A DNA stretch of 64,000 nt, taken from NCBI GenBank assembly GCA_964565335.1, contig CAZMEN010000009.1:1-64000 (forward strand). The letters run 5' to 3'. Position numbers and translations under genes: made by a program. The first letter of the stretch is position 1, and each line of letters begins with the position of its first letter. The stretch comes from Litorimonas sp964565335 (GTDB lineage: Bacteria > Pseudomonadota > Alphaproteobacteria > Caulobacterales > Maricaulaceae). Below, piece by piece: positions 52,144-60,053 of the stretch. The notes under the pieces were generated by a model, which had not been told where the DNA came from, searched no databases, and saw nothing but the letters and a program-made list of their open reading frames with translations.

Positions 52144-52799
52144 CGGTAGCGCGAACCGCCGTCTTTAACCTCGCCGTTTTGCACTCCGCCAAACAAGGCA
52201 TCATCGCCAAGCAGATAAGGAAAACCGCGAAAGTTGGCGCTGTTTCGAAATTGGTCACGACAGGCTACAAAAGTCTTGGGACAGACTGTGCTGTCAGCGA
52301 AATCACTGACGGAGAGACCGCACCTCTTATCTCCGAATTCCGCGTCGCATTTTTTAGAATAGACCCGCCCTGTCGAGCGGTTGAGTTTCACAGATAGCCC
52401 TAGCCATTCAACGCCGAAATAATCACCGCGTCGCGTGACTTGCCCCAACTCACCAACATCTTGAACAGCGTATTGTGTTGGGTCAGCCCAATTCACCTTT
52501 AGCCGGCTTAATCTTGCGCCAATTAAGACGCCGTTTTCAATATCCTCATCGGTCAATTCAAGCGTGTCCAAAACACCTTGAATTGATCCGTTATCAGGTA
52601 AAAATCCCAAACGTGTTTCCCGCTCGGTTTCAGTCAGACTAGATGATGCGGCATAGGATAAACCATCAATCTCTAACGGGCGGTCATGGTTAGAAAAACC
52701 GAACAGACGACTATCAGATAATTCAAGTTTCCAAGCCACACAAACGGTCGTGACGCTTTGATTCAGATGGGTTTTAAACTCCGGTGACAGCTCAAGCAT
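52140..52799 (-). CDS. GTA tail hub protein, DUF2163 (g13)
   Basis: 219 residues. DUF2163/BR0599 family: CVAWKLELSDSRLFGFSNHDRPLEIDG and, near the end, YSKKCDAEFGDKRCG and VACRDQFRNSANFRGFPYLLGDD, with Cys positions expected of the iron-sulfur-binding tail hub of RcGTA. The canonical start at 52799 overlaps g12 by 8 bases. Confidence 0.92.
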   Translation of the reverse strand: MLELSPEFKTHLNQSVTTVCVAWKLELSDSRLFGFSNHDRPLEIDGLSYAASSSLTETERETRLGFLPDNGSIQGVLDTLELTDEDIENGVLIGARLSRLKVNWADPTQYAVQDVGELGQVTRRGDYFGVEWLGLSVKLNRSTGRVYSKKCDAEFGDKRCGLSVSDFADSTVCPKTFVACRDQFRNSANFRGFPYLLGDDALFGGVQNGEVKDGGSRYR

Positions 52800-53421
52800 G
52801 AGGAAGCTCCACCAAAGGCACGGACGGAACAAGCCCCGCTCCAAAGTCTTCGAAGGAGATATTTAGGACATCAGTATCAAAGCGTACAACGCAATCAAAT
52901 TTGAACCCCGCCGTGACAATTACGCCGATGGAGGGCGGTGCCGCAAAAGTCACAAGGCCTGTTACCTCATCGGCAGAAAAATCAGATTTAGAAAGAGGAA
53001 CACCGTTCAACGCGATTTCAACAGATTCCGCATCGGGCTTCGTAACCGGACGCGCAAGCGTGCCGTTGTCATAAGTCTTTATGAGTTGGAGTTCTATCGC
53101 CTGCCCATCGCCGATACCCAGCGTTTGGTCCGTTGCAGACAGGGTTTCATTATACCCACAAGACTTGTGGTCAAACGGGTCGAGAAAACGGAAACTGTGG
53201 AGCCTTCCTTTTCGTGCCACAAAGAACTCTTGCAAGTTAATTAAATCCGCTTGTGACCGCACACCCGGCCCCGCATCAAACCGCCTGCGCGGCAGGGCGC
53301 GGGGCGTGTTACGATGCTCTGCTCCATTAGAAAGCTGTGTAATTTCAGTGTTAAATTCCGGCCCGCCGCTTGCCCCGAAGCCAAGCGTTATTGGAAAGCG
53401 GACATTGTGAAAATCCGGCAT
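52792..53421 (-). CDS. GTA tail protein, DUF2460 (g12)
   Basis: 209 residues. DUF2460 signature MPDFHNVRFP, TLGFGASGGPEFNTEI, RRFDAGPGVRSQADL, FFVARKGRLHSFRFLDPFDHKS. Distal tail protein in RcGTA. Confidence 0.92.
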   Translation of the reverse strand: MPDFHNVRFPITLGFGASGGPEFNTEITQLSNGAEHRNTPRALPRRRFDAGPGVRSQADLINLQEFFVARKGRLHSFRFLDPFDHKSCGYNETLSATDQTLGIGDGQAIELQLIKTYDNGTLARPVTKPDAESVEIALNGVPLSKSDFSADEVTGLVTFAAPPSIGVIVTAGFKFDCVVRFDTDVLNISFEDFGAGLVPSVPLVELPHA

Positions 53422-53450
53422 AAATATCTCTTTTAATTAAACAAATGAAG

Positions 53451-53864
53451 TTAAGTTAGCTTTCGCCCTTGATTGAGCGCCCGCGCTAGACCCGCTGCAA
53501 TCTGGCCTTCCGACTTTTGAACCGTCTCGGCGGACAAGCCGCTGCCAGACAGTTTCATTGTGACATTCACGGGTGCCGCTTTGGCTGAAACAGCCTGTGA
53601 CGTCACAGAAGAAATCAGAGAGTTAAAGACGCCCTCCAAGGGCGCCGTCACTAATTCTTGAACAGCGATACGCGCCAAATCGCGGGAGACCTGCTCCGCC
53701 ATTTGAGCGAAGGAAAACTCGCCTCTTTTGGCGGCCGATTGAAGCGCAGAAGCGATGCGGTCTCCGGCCAACTCAAAGGCTCGCGCCATTTCGTCGGCAG
53801 ATTGCCGCGCCTCTTCTACGTCAAATTCTGCGACGCTATTGGCGGCTATATTTACATCCGTCAT
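53451..53864 (-). CDS. GTA tape-measure protein (g11)
   Basis: 137 residues, mostly helical (ADEMARAFELAGDRIASALQSAAKRGEFS, QMAEQVSRDLARIAVQELV). Position and composition match the short tape measure of GTAs, which have short tails; at 137 residues it is shorter than the RcGTA protein. Overlaps the tail chaperone gene by four bases. Confidence 0.82.
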   Translation of the reverse strand: MTDVNIAANSVAEFDVEEARQSADEMARAFELAGDRIASALQSAAKRGEFSFAQMAEQVSRDLARIAVQELVTAPLEGVFNSLISSVTSQAVSAKAAPVNVTMKLSGSGLSAETVQKSEGQIAAGLARALNQGRKLT

Positions 53865-54058
53865 GACGGCTCCTTCTCATCGGGAAAGGCTTCGAACAAA
53901 GCCTGAAAGCTTGTCTCATCAATCGCTGCTACGTCCCGTTTTCGGCACAGCCAAAACCAATCACGCGCGGGTAGGTTCCAGAAGTCTTGCGGCGCCATAT
54001 TCATGTTGAGAACGGCCAGGCGAAACCAGTCTTCGAACGGCCAATCATTGCGGGGCAC
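53861..54058 (-). CDS. GTA tail assembly chaperone (g10.1)
   Basis: 65 residues starting at GTG 54058, seven bases after AGGAGG. WPFEDWFRLAVLNMNMAPQDFWNLPARDWFWL matches the small tail-chaperone family (TIGR02216/DUF2376) found between g10 and g11 in alphaproteobacterial GTAs. Overlaps g10 by 14 bases. Confidence 0.82.
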   Translation of the reverse strand: MPRNDWPFEDWFRLAVLNMNMAPQDFWNLPARDWFWLCRKRDVAAIDETSFQALFEAFPDEKEPS

Positions 54059-54350
54059 GGAACGCCTCCTCAATCATCTCAGTCATCACAGGCACAATTT
54101 TTAAAAGCGCGGGGTCTGACAGTTCAGGCACAGCGCCTAAACAAAAGCTTCGAAACAGCACGCGAAACACGGCGTCTTGTTTCACAGCCTCTTTTTCGCG
54201 CAATTTTTCGGCTAGGCTTTGTGGATCGGGGGCCTCTAGGGCTTGGCATATACTGGCCAGCGCGCCCATAGATAATCGTAGCGTAAAACTCTGCCCACAC
54301 ACGTCTAAGGTTCGGTTGCAAGGATGTTGGTCGGCTAGAGGATCCATCAT
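54045..54350 (-). CDS. GTA gp10-family protein (g10)
   Basis: 101 residues: MMDPLADQHPCNRTLDVCGQ, LRLSMGALASICQAL and VFRVLFRSFCLGAVPEL, the GTA_gp10 tail chaperone family. Start overlaps the g9 stop by four bases. Confidence 0.85.
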   Translation of the reverse strand: MMDPLADQHPCNRTLDVCGQSFTLRLSMGALASICQALEAPDPQSLAEKLREKEAVKQDAVFRVLFRSFCLGAVPELSDPALLKIVPVMTEMIEEAFRAPQ

Positions 54351-54757
54351 AACGCTGTAAAACTCGGTGCATTTGCACTCATCAACGCAATATCGAACCG
54401 CGCCTCGCCTTGATATGATCCGCTATAGCTTAAGGTCGAGATTAGAAATTTCCCGTCAATCTGACCAAATCCCGGTAAGATGAAGCGTAAATCAATCAAT
54501 GATTGATCAAAGAAGGCTTGCCGCGCCAAGCTTGCACTTTCATCGGTTTTGAAAATACCCGCTCCGGAAATTTCGGCGGATTTCACGCCTGCATTGGGGA
54601 GGAGTTCTTTCCATCCTTGCGCCGATTCCGAATGGGTAATATCGACTGGCTGCGCATTGAGGCGAAACCCCTTACTCCGCAATCCCGCAAGGGTTTTATA
54701 ACTCCCGTCACCCTGTTTAAATTTGACGAGCATGTCCCGTCCATTTTGAGCGCTCAT
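54347..54757 (-). CDS. GTA major tail protein, TP901-1 family (g9)
   Basis: 136 residues: GRDMLVKFKQGDGSYKTLAGL, INAQPVDITHSESAQGWKELL-type segment (here LNAQPVDITHSE), and FDIALMSANAP at the end. Tube protein of the tail. Confidence 0.92.
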   Translation of the reverse strand: MSAQNGRDMLVKFKQGDGSYKTLAGLRSKGFRLNAQPVDITHSESAQGWKELLPNAGVKSAEISGAGIFKTDESASLARQAFFDQSLIDLRFILPGFGQIDGKFLISTLSYSGSYQGEARFDIALMSANAPSFTAL

Positions 54758-54775
54758 GGCTCTCTCCTTTATGTC

Positions 54776-55186
54776 TTAGGGGGTTTCCGTCAGGACTGAC
54801 AATCGCAATAATCCGTGATGCGTGCGTCCATCGGGCGCGCGTAAAATATCTGAAAAAATAACGGTCGCGCTGATCAGACTTTCGCTATTTAATTCCGCTG
54901 CGATATAGTCAGAGTCAGATAGAACGGCCTTCAATATATCCATGAGCCGAACAGTTTCTGCACGGCCGTTATAACGTGACCAAATATGTAATGTGAGTTG
55001 ATGACTGTGTAGGGACGCCGCGTCCCCGCTAATATCCTCACTCCGCATCCGCCCATAGCTGAGATAGGGAAAAACGGGATCTTCGGGTGCGCTGTCATAA
55101 AGGCGGGGCGGCGACCCGAAATGGTCTAGGATAAGCGAATGAGCCGCCAAGGCTTGATGTATGGCTTGGGCAATATCTTCGCTCAT
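54776..55186 (-). CDS. GTA tail terminator protein, DUF3168 (g8)
   Basis: 136 residues: SEDIAQAIHQALAAHSLIL, DSAPEDPVFPYLSYGRM, HQLTLHIWSRYNGRAETVRLMDIL. DUF3168 proteins close the tail tube. The start at 55186 follows GAGGAGG; overlaps g7 by four bases. Confidence 0.9.
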   Translation of the reverse strand: MSEDIAQAIHQALAAHSLILDHFGSPPRLYDSAPEDPVFPYLSYGRMRSEDISGDAASLHSHQLTLHIWSRYNGRAETVRLMDILKAVLSDSDYIAAELNSESLISATVIFSDILRAPDGRTHHGLLRLSVLTETP

Positions 55187-55500
55187 TGCTGTTCCTCCTC
55201 GCAAATTAAATGTAGTCGCTCACGGCGATTATCGGGGTCAGAGGCCGCAATGACGCGCAACATCCGCTCTCCCCACATCAACCGCGCTCTCTCGGGAAAA
55301 TTATCCTGGAAGTGAATTGTCACACGGTAGCTTTGGGTGACGGCCAAACGTCCGTTTTTACGCGTCTCGGTCAGGGTTTTTGGCTCGACAGCCCCCCAAA
55401 TCGCTTTGTTTAAAACCCAGCTTGTGACACTGCCGCCAAAACCATCGGCACTGACTTGCGGCTTATAAAGACCCAAGCGGGTGCGCAGATCGCCAATCAT
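55183..55500 (-). CDS. GTA head-tail closure/stopper protein (g7)
   Basis: 105 residues: MIGDLRTRLGLYKP, GGSVTSWVLNKAIWGAVEP, YRVTIHFQDNFPERARLMWGERMLRV. Phage head-tail joining protein of the SPP1 gp16/HK97 gp10 type. Confidence 0.88.
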   Translation of the reverse strand: MIGDLRTRLGLYKPQVSADGFGGSVTSWVLNKAIWGAVEPKTLTETRKNGRLAVTQSYRVTIHFQDNFPERARLMWGERMLRVIAASDPDNRRERLHLICEEEQQ

Positions 55501-56072
55501 AACTTTAGGCTCCGATATGGCATTGTGAGGGCATCAACCATCATGGGGATAGACGGTAATTCAACGCCGGAGCGCTGTTCATATCCCTGCCCAATGAGTA
55601 GCAACATGGCCTGCCGCAAGGGCATAGGAATATCGTCAATATCCGCGCCATAACCCGACACAACATCCACTGTTATCGCCGTAATATCTGTGCGTTTATG
55701 CCAGCCCCAAAGCCCGAGTGTTTTCAATGAAATGCTAACCGGAATGGATCTTATATTGATGTTTAATGTGTCTAGAGCGAGGCTTTCTTCTTCCCCATTT
55801 AGCAAGTGTAGAACCACGCCAGTGACAGCGGAAATCGGCGAGAGATTTAAGTGCAAACACTGCGAAAACGGCGGTTGCAGGGTCAAGCGTCGCGCCCGTT
55901 CAATCAGGCTGGTGCGGCACAGAGTTTCAAGCCGTTCGCGCGCTGTGCGAATAAGGTCAATGATGAGCGCATCTTCGTCGTCATGATCAATTCGAAGAAA
56001 GAGCTTCGCCGCCTCCAAAGTGACAGGCTCTCTGTCAGGCGGGATAATATCTGTAATCACAGAGGCCTCCAT
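55497..56072 (-). CDS. GTA head-tail adaptor protein (g6)
   Basis: 191 residues: PPDREPVTLEAAKLFLRIDHDDEDALI, RERLETLCRTSLIERAR and a C-terminal helix IPMPLRQAMLLLIGQGYEQR. gp6-like/phiE125 gp8 head-tail connector family. Begins 100 bases after the capsid gene, beyond a terminator. Confidence 0.92.
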   Translation of the reverse strand: MEASVITDIIPPDREPVTLEAAKLFLRIDHDDEDALIIDLIRTARERLETLCRTSLIERARRLTLQPPFSQCLHLNLSPISAVTGVVLHLLNGEEESLALDTLNINIRSIPVSISLKTLGLWGWHKRTDITAITVDVVSGYGADIDDIPMPLRQAMLLLIGQGYEQRSGVELPSIPMMVDALTMPYRSLKL

Positions 56073-56116
56073 AAATAGGGATTTGAAAAGACACCGGGCC
56101 TTGAAAAAGGCCCATT

Positions 56117-56142
56117 AAAAAAGGCCGCGGAGACCGCGACCT
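56117..56142 (-). terminator. Internal intrinsic terminator after capsid gene
   Basis: On the minus strand AGGTCGCGG-TCT-CCGCGGCCT followed by TTTTT: a 9-bp stem (one G-U) with a full U-run. It sits between g5 and g6, followed by a second hairpin (GGGCC...GGCCC, about 56097-56113). Expected to cut tail-gene expression relative to capsid unless RNA polymerase is made termination-resistant. Confidence 0.82.
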
Positions 56143-56174
56143 TTCGGGTAGAAATTTGAGAATATGAGGTCGGT

Positions 56175-57380
56175 TTACGCCGCCGCTTTGAGCACCTTAA
56201 TAGCGTCAAAATCCTGTACACCGCCGCCCACACGTTTTGTCGTGTAAAACAGAACATAAGGTTTAGCTGAGTAAGGGTCGCGCAAGACCCGAACGCCCTG
56301 ACGGTCCACAATTAAATACCCCCGCCGGAAATCACCAAAGGCGATAGCGCCATTACCTGAACTGACGTCCGGCATGTCTTCGGCCTCATAAAGGGGATAC
56401 CCCATCAACGTGCTGGGTTGGCCTGCTTCATTGGATGGTTGCCAGATATAATTGCCATCCGCGTCTTTGAATTTGCGAATATCGCCCACTGTCCGGCGGT
56501 TCATCACAAAGCTTGACCCGGCGCGGTAGCGGCTTTTCCCCGCATAGATAAGGTCAAGAATAGCATCGGTCGGTGCAGACGGGTCAAACGCTCCTGATGT
56601 CCCCGTCGAAATTGTGCCGATTTCGCCAAAACCCTGCGTGCCATTGGCAGCTTGAGTGTAGTTTAAAATACCGCGCGGTTTATTCACTCCGTCACCATTC
56701 ACAAAGGCAGCGGTTTCCTGCGCGGCGAAAACATCCCGCACCTCATCGGCCAGCCATTGATCAACATCCGCCACGCCGTCATCGAGCAGAGCCTGCGTCG
56801 CGGCAGGCATGGCATAAAGTTCCCCTGCTGGGAAATCGAGCAGTTCTATTTGCGGAGCTTGCGTTTCAATCCGGGCTTCGGTTTCACCCGCCCAACCTGA
56901 TGCCGCGCCGGACGCACTCACTGGCTTTTTATACAGTCCAGACCCGATACGGCGCACGGTAGAAATCGTACGGAAAGGTGAGCTTTCTCCGAGCGCTTTA
57001 TCAATGCGGCTCTCGGTTTCGACAGGGGCGATATAGCCGCCTTCACCGTCCGTCGATGACAAGGATTTACCCTCCAAGTTTTCTAAGGCTTTTGCATCGC
57101 CTGTGCGGATAAAATTCGACCATGCCGATTTGGCTTCACGCTGGCCTGAGCCGCCTGCAACAGGTTCTCCCAACGTCATGGCAAGATTGTCAATTTGTTT
57201 GGATTGGGCATCGAGCGCCGCGTTTAGGCGACTGACTTTATCATCCATCAACGCATCCGAGGATTTGGCTTCAAGCGCCGCTAAGCGCTCATCATTGGCC
57301 GATTTAAAAGCGGCAAAGGTTCGGGCGAAATCGGCTTGCGCGTCTTTCATATTCAGGTGTTTCGTTTCAAGGTCAGCCAT
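56175..57380 (-). CDS. GTA major capsid protein (g5)
   Basis: 401 residues of the HK97 capsid fold. N-terminal charged helical scaffold segment (residues 1-110: KDAQADFARTFAAFKSANDERL), then the mature domain with ALGESSPFRTISTVRRIGSG, DVFAAQETAAFVNGDGVNKPRG, MNRRTVGDIRKFKDADG and DFRRGYLIVDRQGVRVLRDP. The protease site is probably near residue 110. Start at 57380 follows AAGGA and overlaps g4 by 8 bases. Confidence 0.96.
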   Translation of the reverse strand: MADLETKHLNMKDAQADFARTFAAFKSANDERLAALEAKSSDALMDDKVSRLNAALDAQSKQIDNLAMTLGEPVAGGSGQREAKSAWSNFIRTGDAKALENLEGKSLSSTDGEGGYIAPVETESRIDKALGESSPFRTISTVRRIGSGLYKKPVSASGAASGWAGETEARIETQAPQIELLDFPAGELYAMPAATQALLDDGVADVDQWLADEVRDVFAAQETAAFVNGDGVNKPRGILNYTQAANGTQGFGEIGTISTGTSGAFDPSAPTDAILDLIYAGKSRYRAGSSFVMNRRTVGDIRKFKDADGNYIWQPSNEAGQPSTLMGYPLYEAEDMPDVSSGNGAIAFGDFRRGYLIVDRQGVRVLRDPYSAKPYVLFYTTKRVGGGVQDFDAIKVLKAAA

Positions 57381-57855
57381 AGGCTTTTTGTCCTTCTTGG
57401 TTTTGTGAAGTCTGTGAAAAAGAGAGGTCGTCAATTTGCGTGAGACGAGCCTCACGCAACATCGGGAAAGCCACGACCGAGACCTCCCAAAGATCAAGCT
57501 CCGTCAGTAAACGGCCCTGTTGTGTTTTTATCTGGCGGCGCACGCGGTAACCAATAGAGAGGCCAGACACGGCCCCTTCTTTAATCAATCGCGCAACACG
57601 TCTGTTTTTTGTTCGCCCCGCAAAGAGCCGGCCCGAAACAAACAATCCTGTTGCGTCCTCCATCACCCTGTCCCAAACGCCAATCGGTTCTGATGTTTCG
57701 TGGCCGAACAGCATAGGCAGGCGGCCATCCGGCAAGGCCAAAACAGAGGCAGAAAACGCCCCTTTTTGCACTTGGTCAGAGGATAAATCTCTCTGTCCAA
57801 AACGGCTCGCATAACCGGAAATGCGCAATAACGCCTGGGTGTCATCTAAGATCAT
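57373..57855 (-). CDS. GTA prohead protease (g4)
   Basis: 160 residues, HK97 family: GYASRFGQRDLSSDQVQKGAF, MLFGHETSEPIGVWD with the catalytic His, GAVSGLSIGYRV with the Ser, and LWEVSVVAFPM. Matures the capsid. Confidence 0.95.
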   Translation of the reverse strand: MILDDTQALLRISGYASRFGQRDLSSDQVQKGAFSASVLALPDGRLPMLFGHETSEPIGVWDRVMEDATGLFVSGRLFAGRTKNRRVARLIKEGAVSGLSIGYRVRRQIKTQQGRLLTELDLWEVSVVAFPMLREARLTQIDDLSFSQTSQNQEGQKAYG

Positions 57856-58136
57856 TGATGGCGCTCCGCTTCAATGGCGTTGGCCGTGACTTGTCTTTCA
57901 ATCCGGTTCAAGCTGAGACGGATCATGGACATTTGCCCTTCCAAAACGGCTAGACGTTCCATAGCGGGAGCGCGCTGAGCCAATTGCATTTCAACAGACC
58001 GCAAACGCGCATCTACTGCGCCCGCCCAAATCAAACCGCTGGCGGTTTGCACACAGAGCGTCAAAAGGACGCCAAAGCTGATAGTCTTGTTAAAATTTAT
58101 GCCGCTATATGACGCGTTATTCTGTGAGGCCTTCAT
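57852..58136 (-). CDS. GTA g3.5-like small membrane protein
   Basis: 94 residues: one membrane helix (FGVLLTLCVQTASGLIWAGA) followed by a coiled coil (RSVEMQLAQRAPAMERLAVLE, RLSLNRIERQV). Sits between portal and protease exactly where RcGTA has orf g3.5. Overlaps both neighbours by four bases. Confidence 0.8.
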   Translation of the reverse strand: MKASQNNASYSGINFNKTISFGVLLTLCVQTASGLIWAGAVDARLRSVEMQLAQRAPAMERLAVLEGQMSMIRLSLNRIERQVTANAIEAERHQ

Positions 58137-59320
58137 TCTGTATCTCCTTGAATATCGAGTGTTGCTTCCTCCAATCCAATCATGGCGCGTTTTTCAGAGT
58201 CAGTGAGGAAAGCGGCTTGGCTTACGCGTTGCCAAAGCGCGCTACGATCTTCGGCCAGAGCCGGCACTTTCTCGGCATCCGGCGAGACCTGTAACGTCTC
58301 ATCCAGCCAAGGCCGCAACCACGCTTCCAGACCCGCGGCGGTTTTTTGAACAAGCGGCAGTACTGTCTGCCGCCAAAAGGCCTGATTGGCTTCGCGGTAA
58401 TTCGCGTAGGTATTGTCACCGGGCAATCCAAGCAGCATGGGCGGAACACCGAATGCCAAAGCAATCTCTCGCGCAGCTTCGCGGCGAGCCTGAATAAAAT
58501 CCATATCCATCGGAGAGAGGCTCATGGATTTCCAATCCAAACCGCCCTCCAAAACTAAAGGCCGCCCGGCGCGCGCCGCGCCCGCATGGCCTGTTTCCAA
58601 TTCTCGTTTTAACCGCTCAAACTGGTCATCCGTCAGATGGTCAGCTCCGTTGACCCCTTTATAAATTAACGCGCCGCTGGGACGGGCAGAGTTTTCGAGC
58701 AAGGCCTTGGCCCAGCGCCCGCCCTCATTATACAAATCCACCGCCTGCGCGCAGGCCTGCAATGGCGAGACGACGGACGCCGGGCTAAACAGTTTCATGT
58801 GAAAGAGAGACGATCGGCCCCCGGCAATATCTTTTTGCAAACGGCGTTTACGGCTCTCCCCCGTAGGGCCGCTCTCCTCTATATCCCATGCAATGACCGC
58901 TCCTTGGCGATTATGCCGCGGCGTCACCTGATCCGGACGGAGCGCATAAACGGCATGATTTTGCCCCATAGGGCGTAGTTCCAAATAAGCCTCACCCGAT
59001 AATTGAAGAAATCCGTAAAAGGTTTCCAGAATATTGGAGAGACTTGCTTTTAAGGCAGACATATCAATCGGCGCATCGCCCGACACGCTCATCGGAACAC
59101 TCGCTGCCGCTTCTGAAATCAAGCGAACACAGCGGTAGACAATCGGATTACGCGCATAACCTTCGCGGCAGAGCGCGGAAAAGGTTTGCGGCGTCCAATG
59201 CGCGCCCTGCCCTAATTGCAAAGCAATAAGCGGTTGTGCCGATTTCGTTTCAGACGATGGGGTATCAGGCAAAGAAAGAGCCGCTCTGCGAAACGCAGGC
59301 GACTTGAAAAGTTCAAACAT
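58133..59320 (-). CDS. GTA portal protein (g3)
   Basis: 395 residues, HK97-type portal: YARNPIVYRCVRLISEAAASVPM, FLQLSGEAYLELRP, GVNGADHLTDDQFERLKRELETGH and EIALAFGVPPMLLGLPGDNTYANYREANQAFWR. Twelve-mer that feeds DNA into the head. Preceded by 130 bases containing a GC hairpin (CCGCAC-ggt-GTGCGG, 59394-59408). Confidence 0.96.
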   Translation of the reverse strand: MFELFKSPAFRRAALSLPDTPSSETKSAQPLIALQLGQGAHWTPQTFSALCREGYARNPIVYRCVRLISEAAASVPMSVSGDAPIDMSALKASLSNILETFYGFLQLSGEAYLELRPMGQNHAVYALRPDQVTPRHNRQGAVIAWDIEESGPTGESRKRRLQKDIAGGRSSLFHMKLFSPASVVSPLQACAQAVDLYNEGGRWAKALLENSARPSGALIYKGVNGADHLTDDQFERLKRELETGHAGAARAGRPLVLEGGLDWKSMSLSPMDMDFIQARREAAREIALAFGVPPMLLGLPGDNTYANYREANQAFWRQTVLPLVQKTAAGLEAWLRPWLDETLQVSPDAEKVPALAEDRSALWQRVSQAAFLTDSEKRAMIGLEEATLDIQGDTE

Positions 59321-59453
59321 AAAGGTGGCTTATCCTGTTATCGGATAGACAATTTTTTGCCCAATTCCGTTGATAAGTTCTTTATAGGGTCACCCGCACG
59401 GTGTGCGGATCATTCTCTGTATTTTTGTCTTACGACGTTGTTTAAATTAGATT

Positions 59454-59894
59454 TTACGCAACCTTAAACAGGGATGTAGTTTTTGTATGCTCTCCGAGGA
59501 AGGTCATCGCTGATCTGTAATTGGATTTCAGAGCGCGGCGGCGATCATCATCGCCAACCAGAGAGGCCAAAGTGATCGCGTTTCGATAAGCCGCGACCGC
59601 GCTTTCGAGCGCCTCTTCATCTTCAGCCTTCTTACCCAAAGATAAAAGCGTATTGGCGAGGGCCTCTTGCACGTCCAAAGTTTCTTTGGGGGCAGTGTCG
59701 ATATTATAATATTTTTTAGCGGATTTGAGGGCTTGAACGGCTTGAATGAGCGGCGCAGTATCGCCAGTCTGCTCAGCCAGTAAAACCATCTTATCGGCAA
59801 GTTCTTTATTTAACTCTGCTAATTGGGCGTCTGTCTCCGCTAACTTTCGTGAGAGTTCCGCTTTGAAGTTCTTTTCAATAAATTTGCGCATCAT
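59454..59894 (-). CDS. Helical-repeat (TPR-like) protein inserted in GTA cluster
   Basis: 146 residues, all helical, no signal peptide. An N-terminal coiled coil (ELSRKLAETDAQLAELNKELADKM) leads into TPR-like pairs (TAPLIQAVQALKSAKKYYN, VQEALANTLLSLGKKAEDEEALESAVAAYRNAI). I do not know this gene from the standard GTA gene set; it lies between terminase and portal, downstream of two CtrA boxes. It is not the small terminase (g1) by sequence as far as I can judge. Possible roles: assembly scaffold, regulator or passenger. Confidence 0.68.
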   Translation of the reverse strand: MMRKFIEKNFKAELSRKLAETDAQLAELNKELADKMVLLAEQTGDTAPLIQAVQALKSAKKYYNIDTAPKETLDVQEALANTLLSLGKKAEDEEALESAVAAYRNAITLASLVGDDDRRRALKSNYRSAMTFLGEHTKTTSLFKVA

Positions 59895-59954
59895 TTTACT
59901 CCGAACAACCTGATCCTAAGGTTTATACCACTCGCTGTTATTGCGTGATTAACG

Positions 59955-59969
59955 TTAATTCGACTTTAA
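59955..59969. promoter_or_regulatory. CtrA box 1 inside GTA cluster
   Basis: TTAA-TTCGACT-TTAA, an exact CtrA consensus, 60-75 bases upstream of the TPR-like gene. Another TTAA half-site lies at 59949. Confidence 0.65.
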
Positions 59970-59978
59970 ATTTTACGG

Positions 59979-59993
59979 TTAATAGAGCGTTAA
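59979..59993. promoter_or_regulatory. CtrA box 2 inside GTA cluster
   Basis: TTAA-TAGAGCG-TTAA, a second exact box, 24 bases after the first (start to start). The pair suggests cooperative CtrA binding. Confidence 0.65.
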
Positions 59994-60053
59994 AGCGAAA
60001 TGCGCCAATTTAGTGCGGTTAATTCACAGGGCCTCAACTATAGTCCTTAGGTG

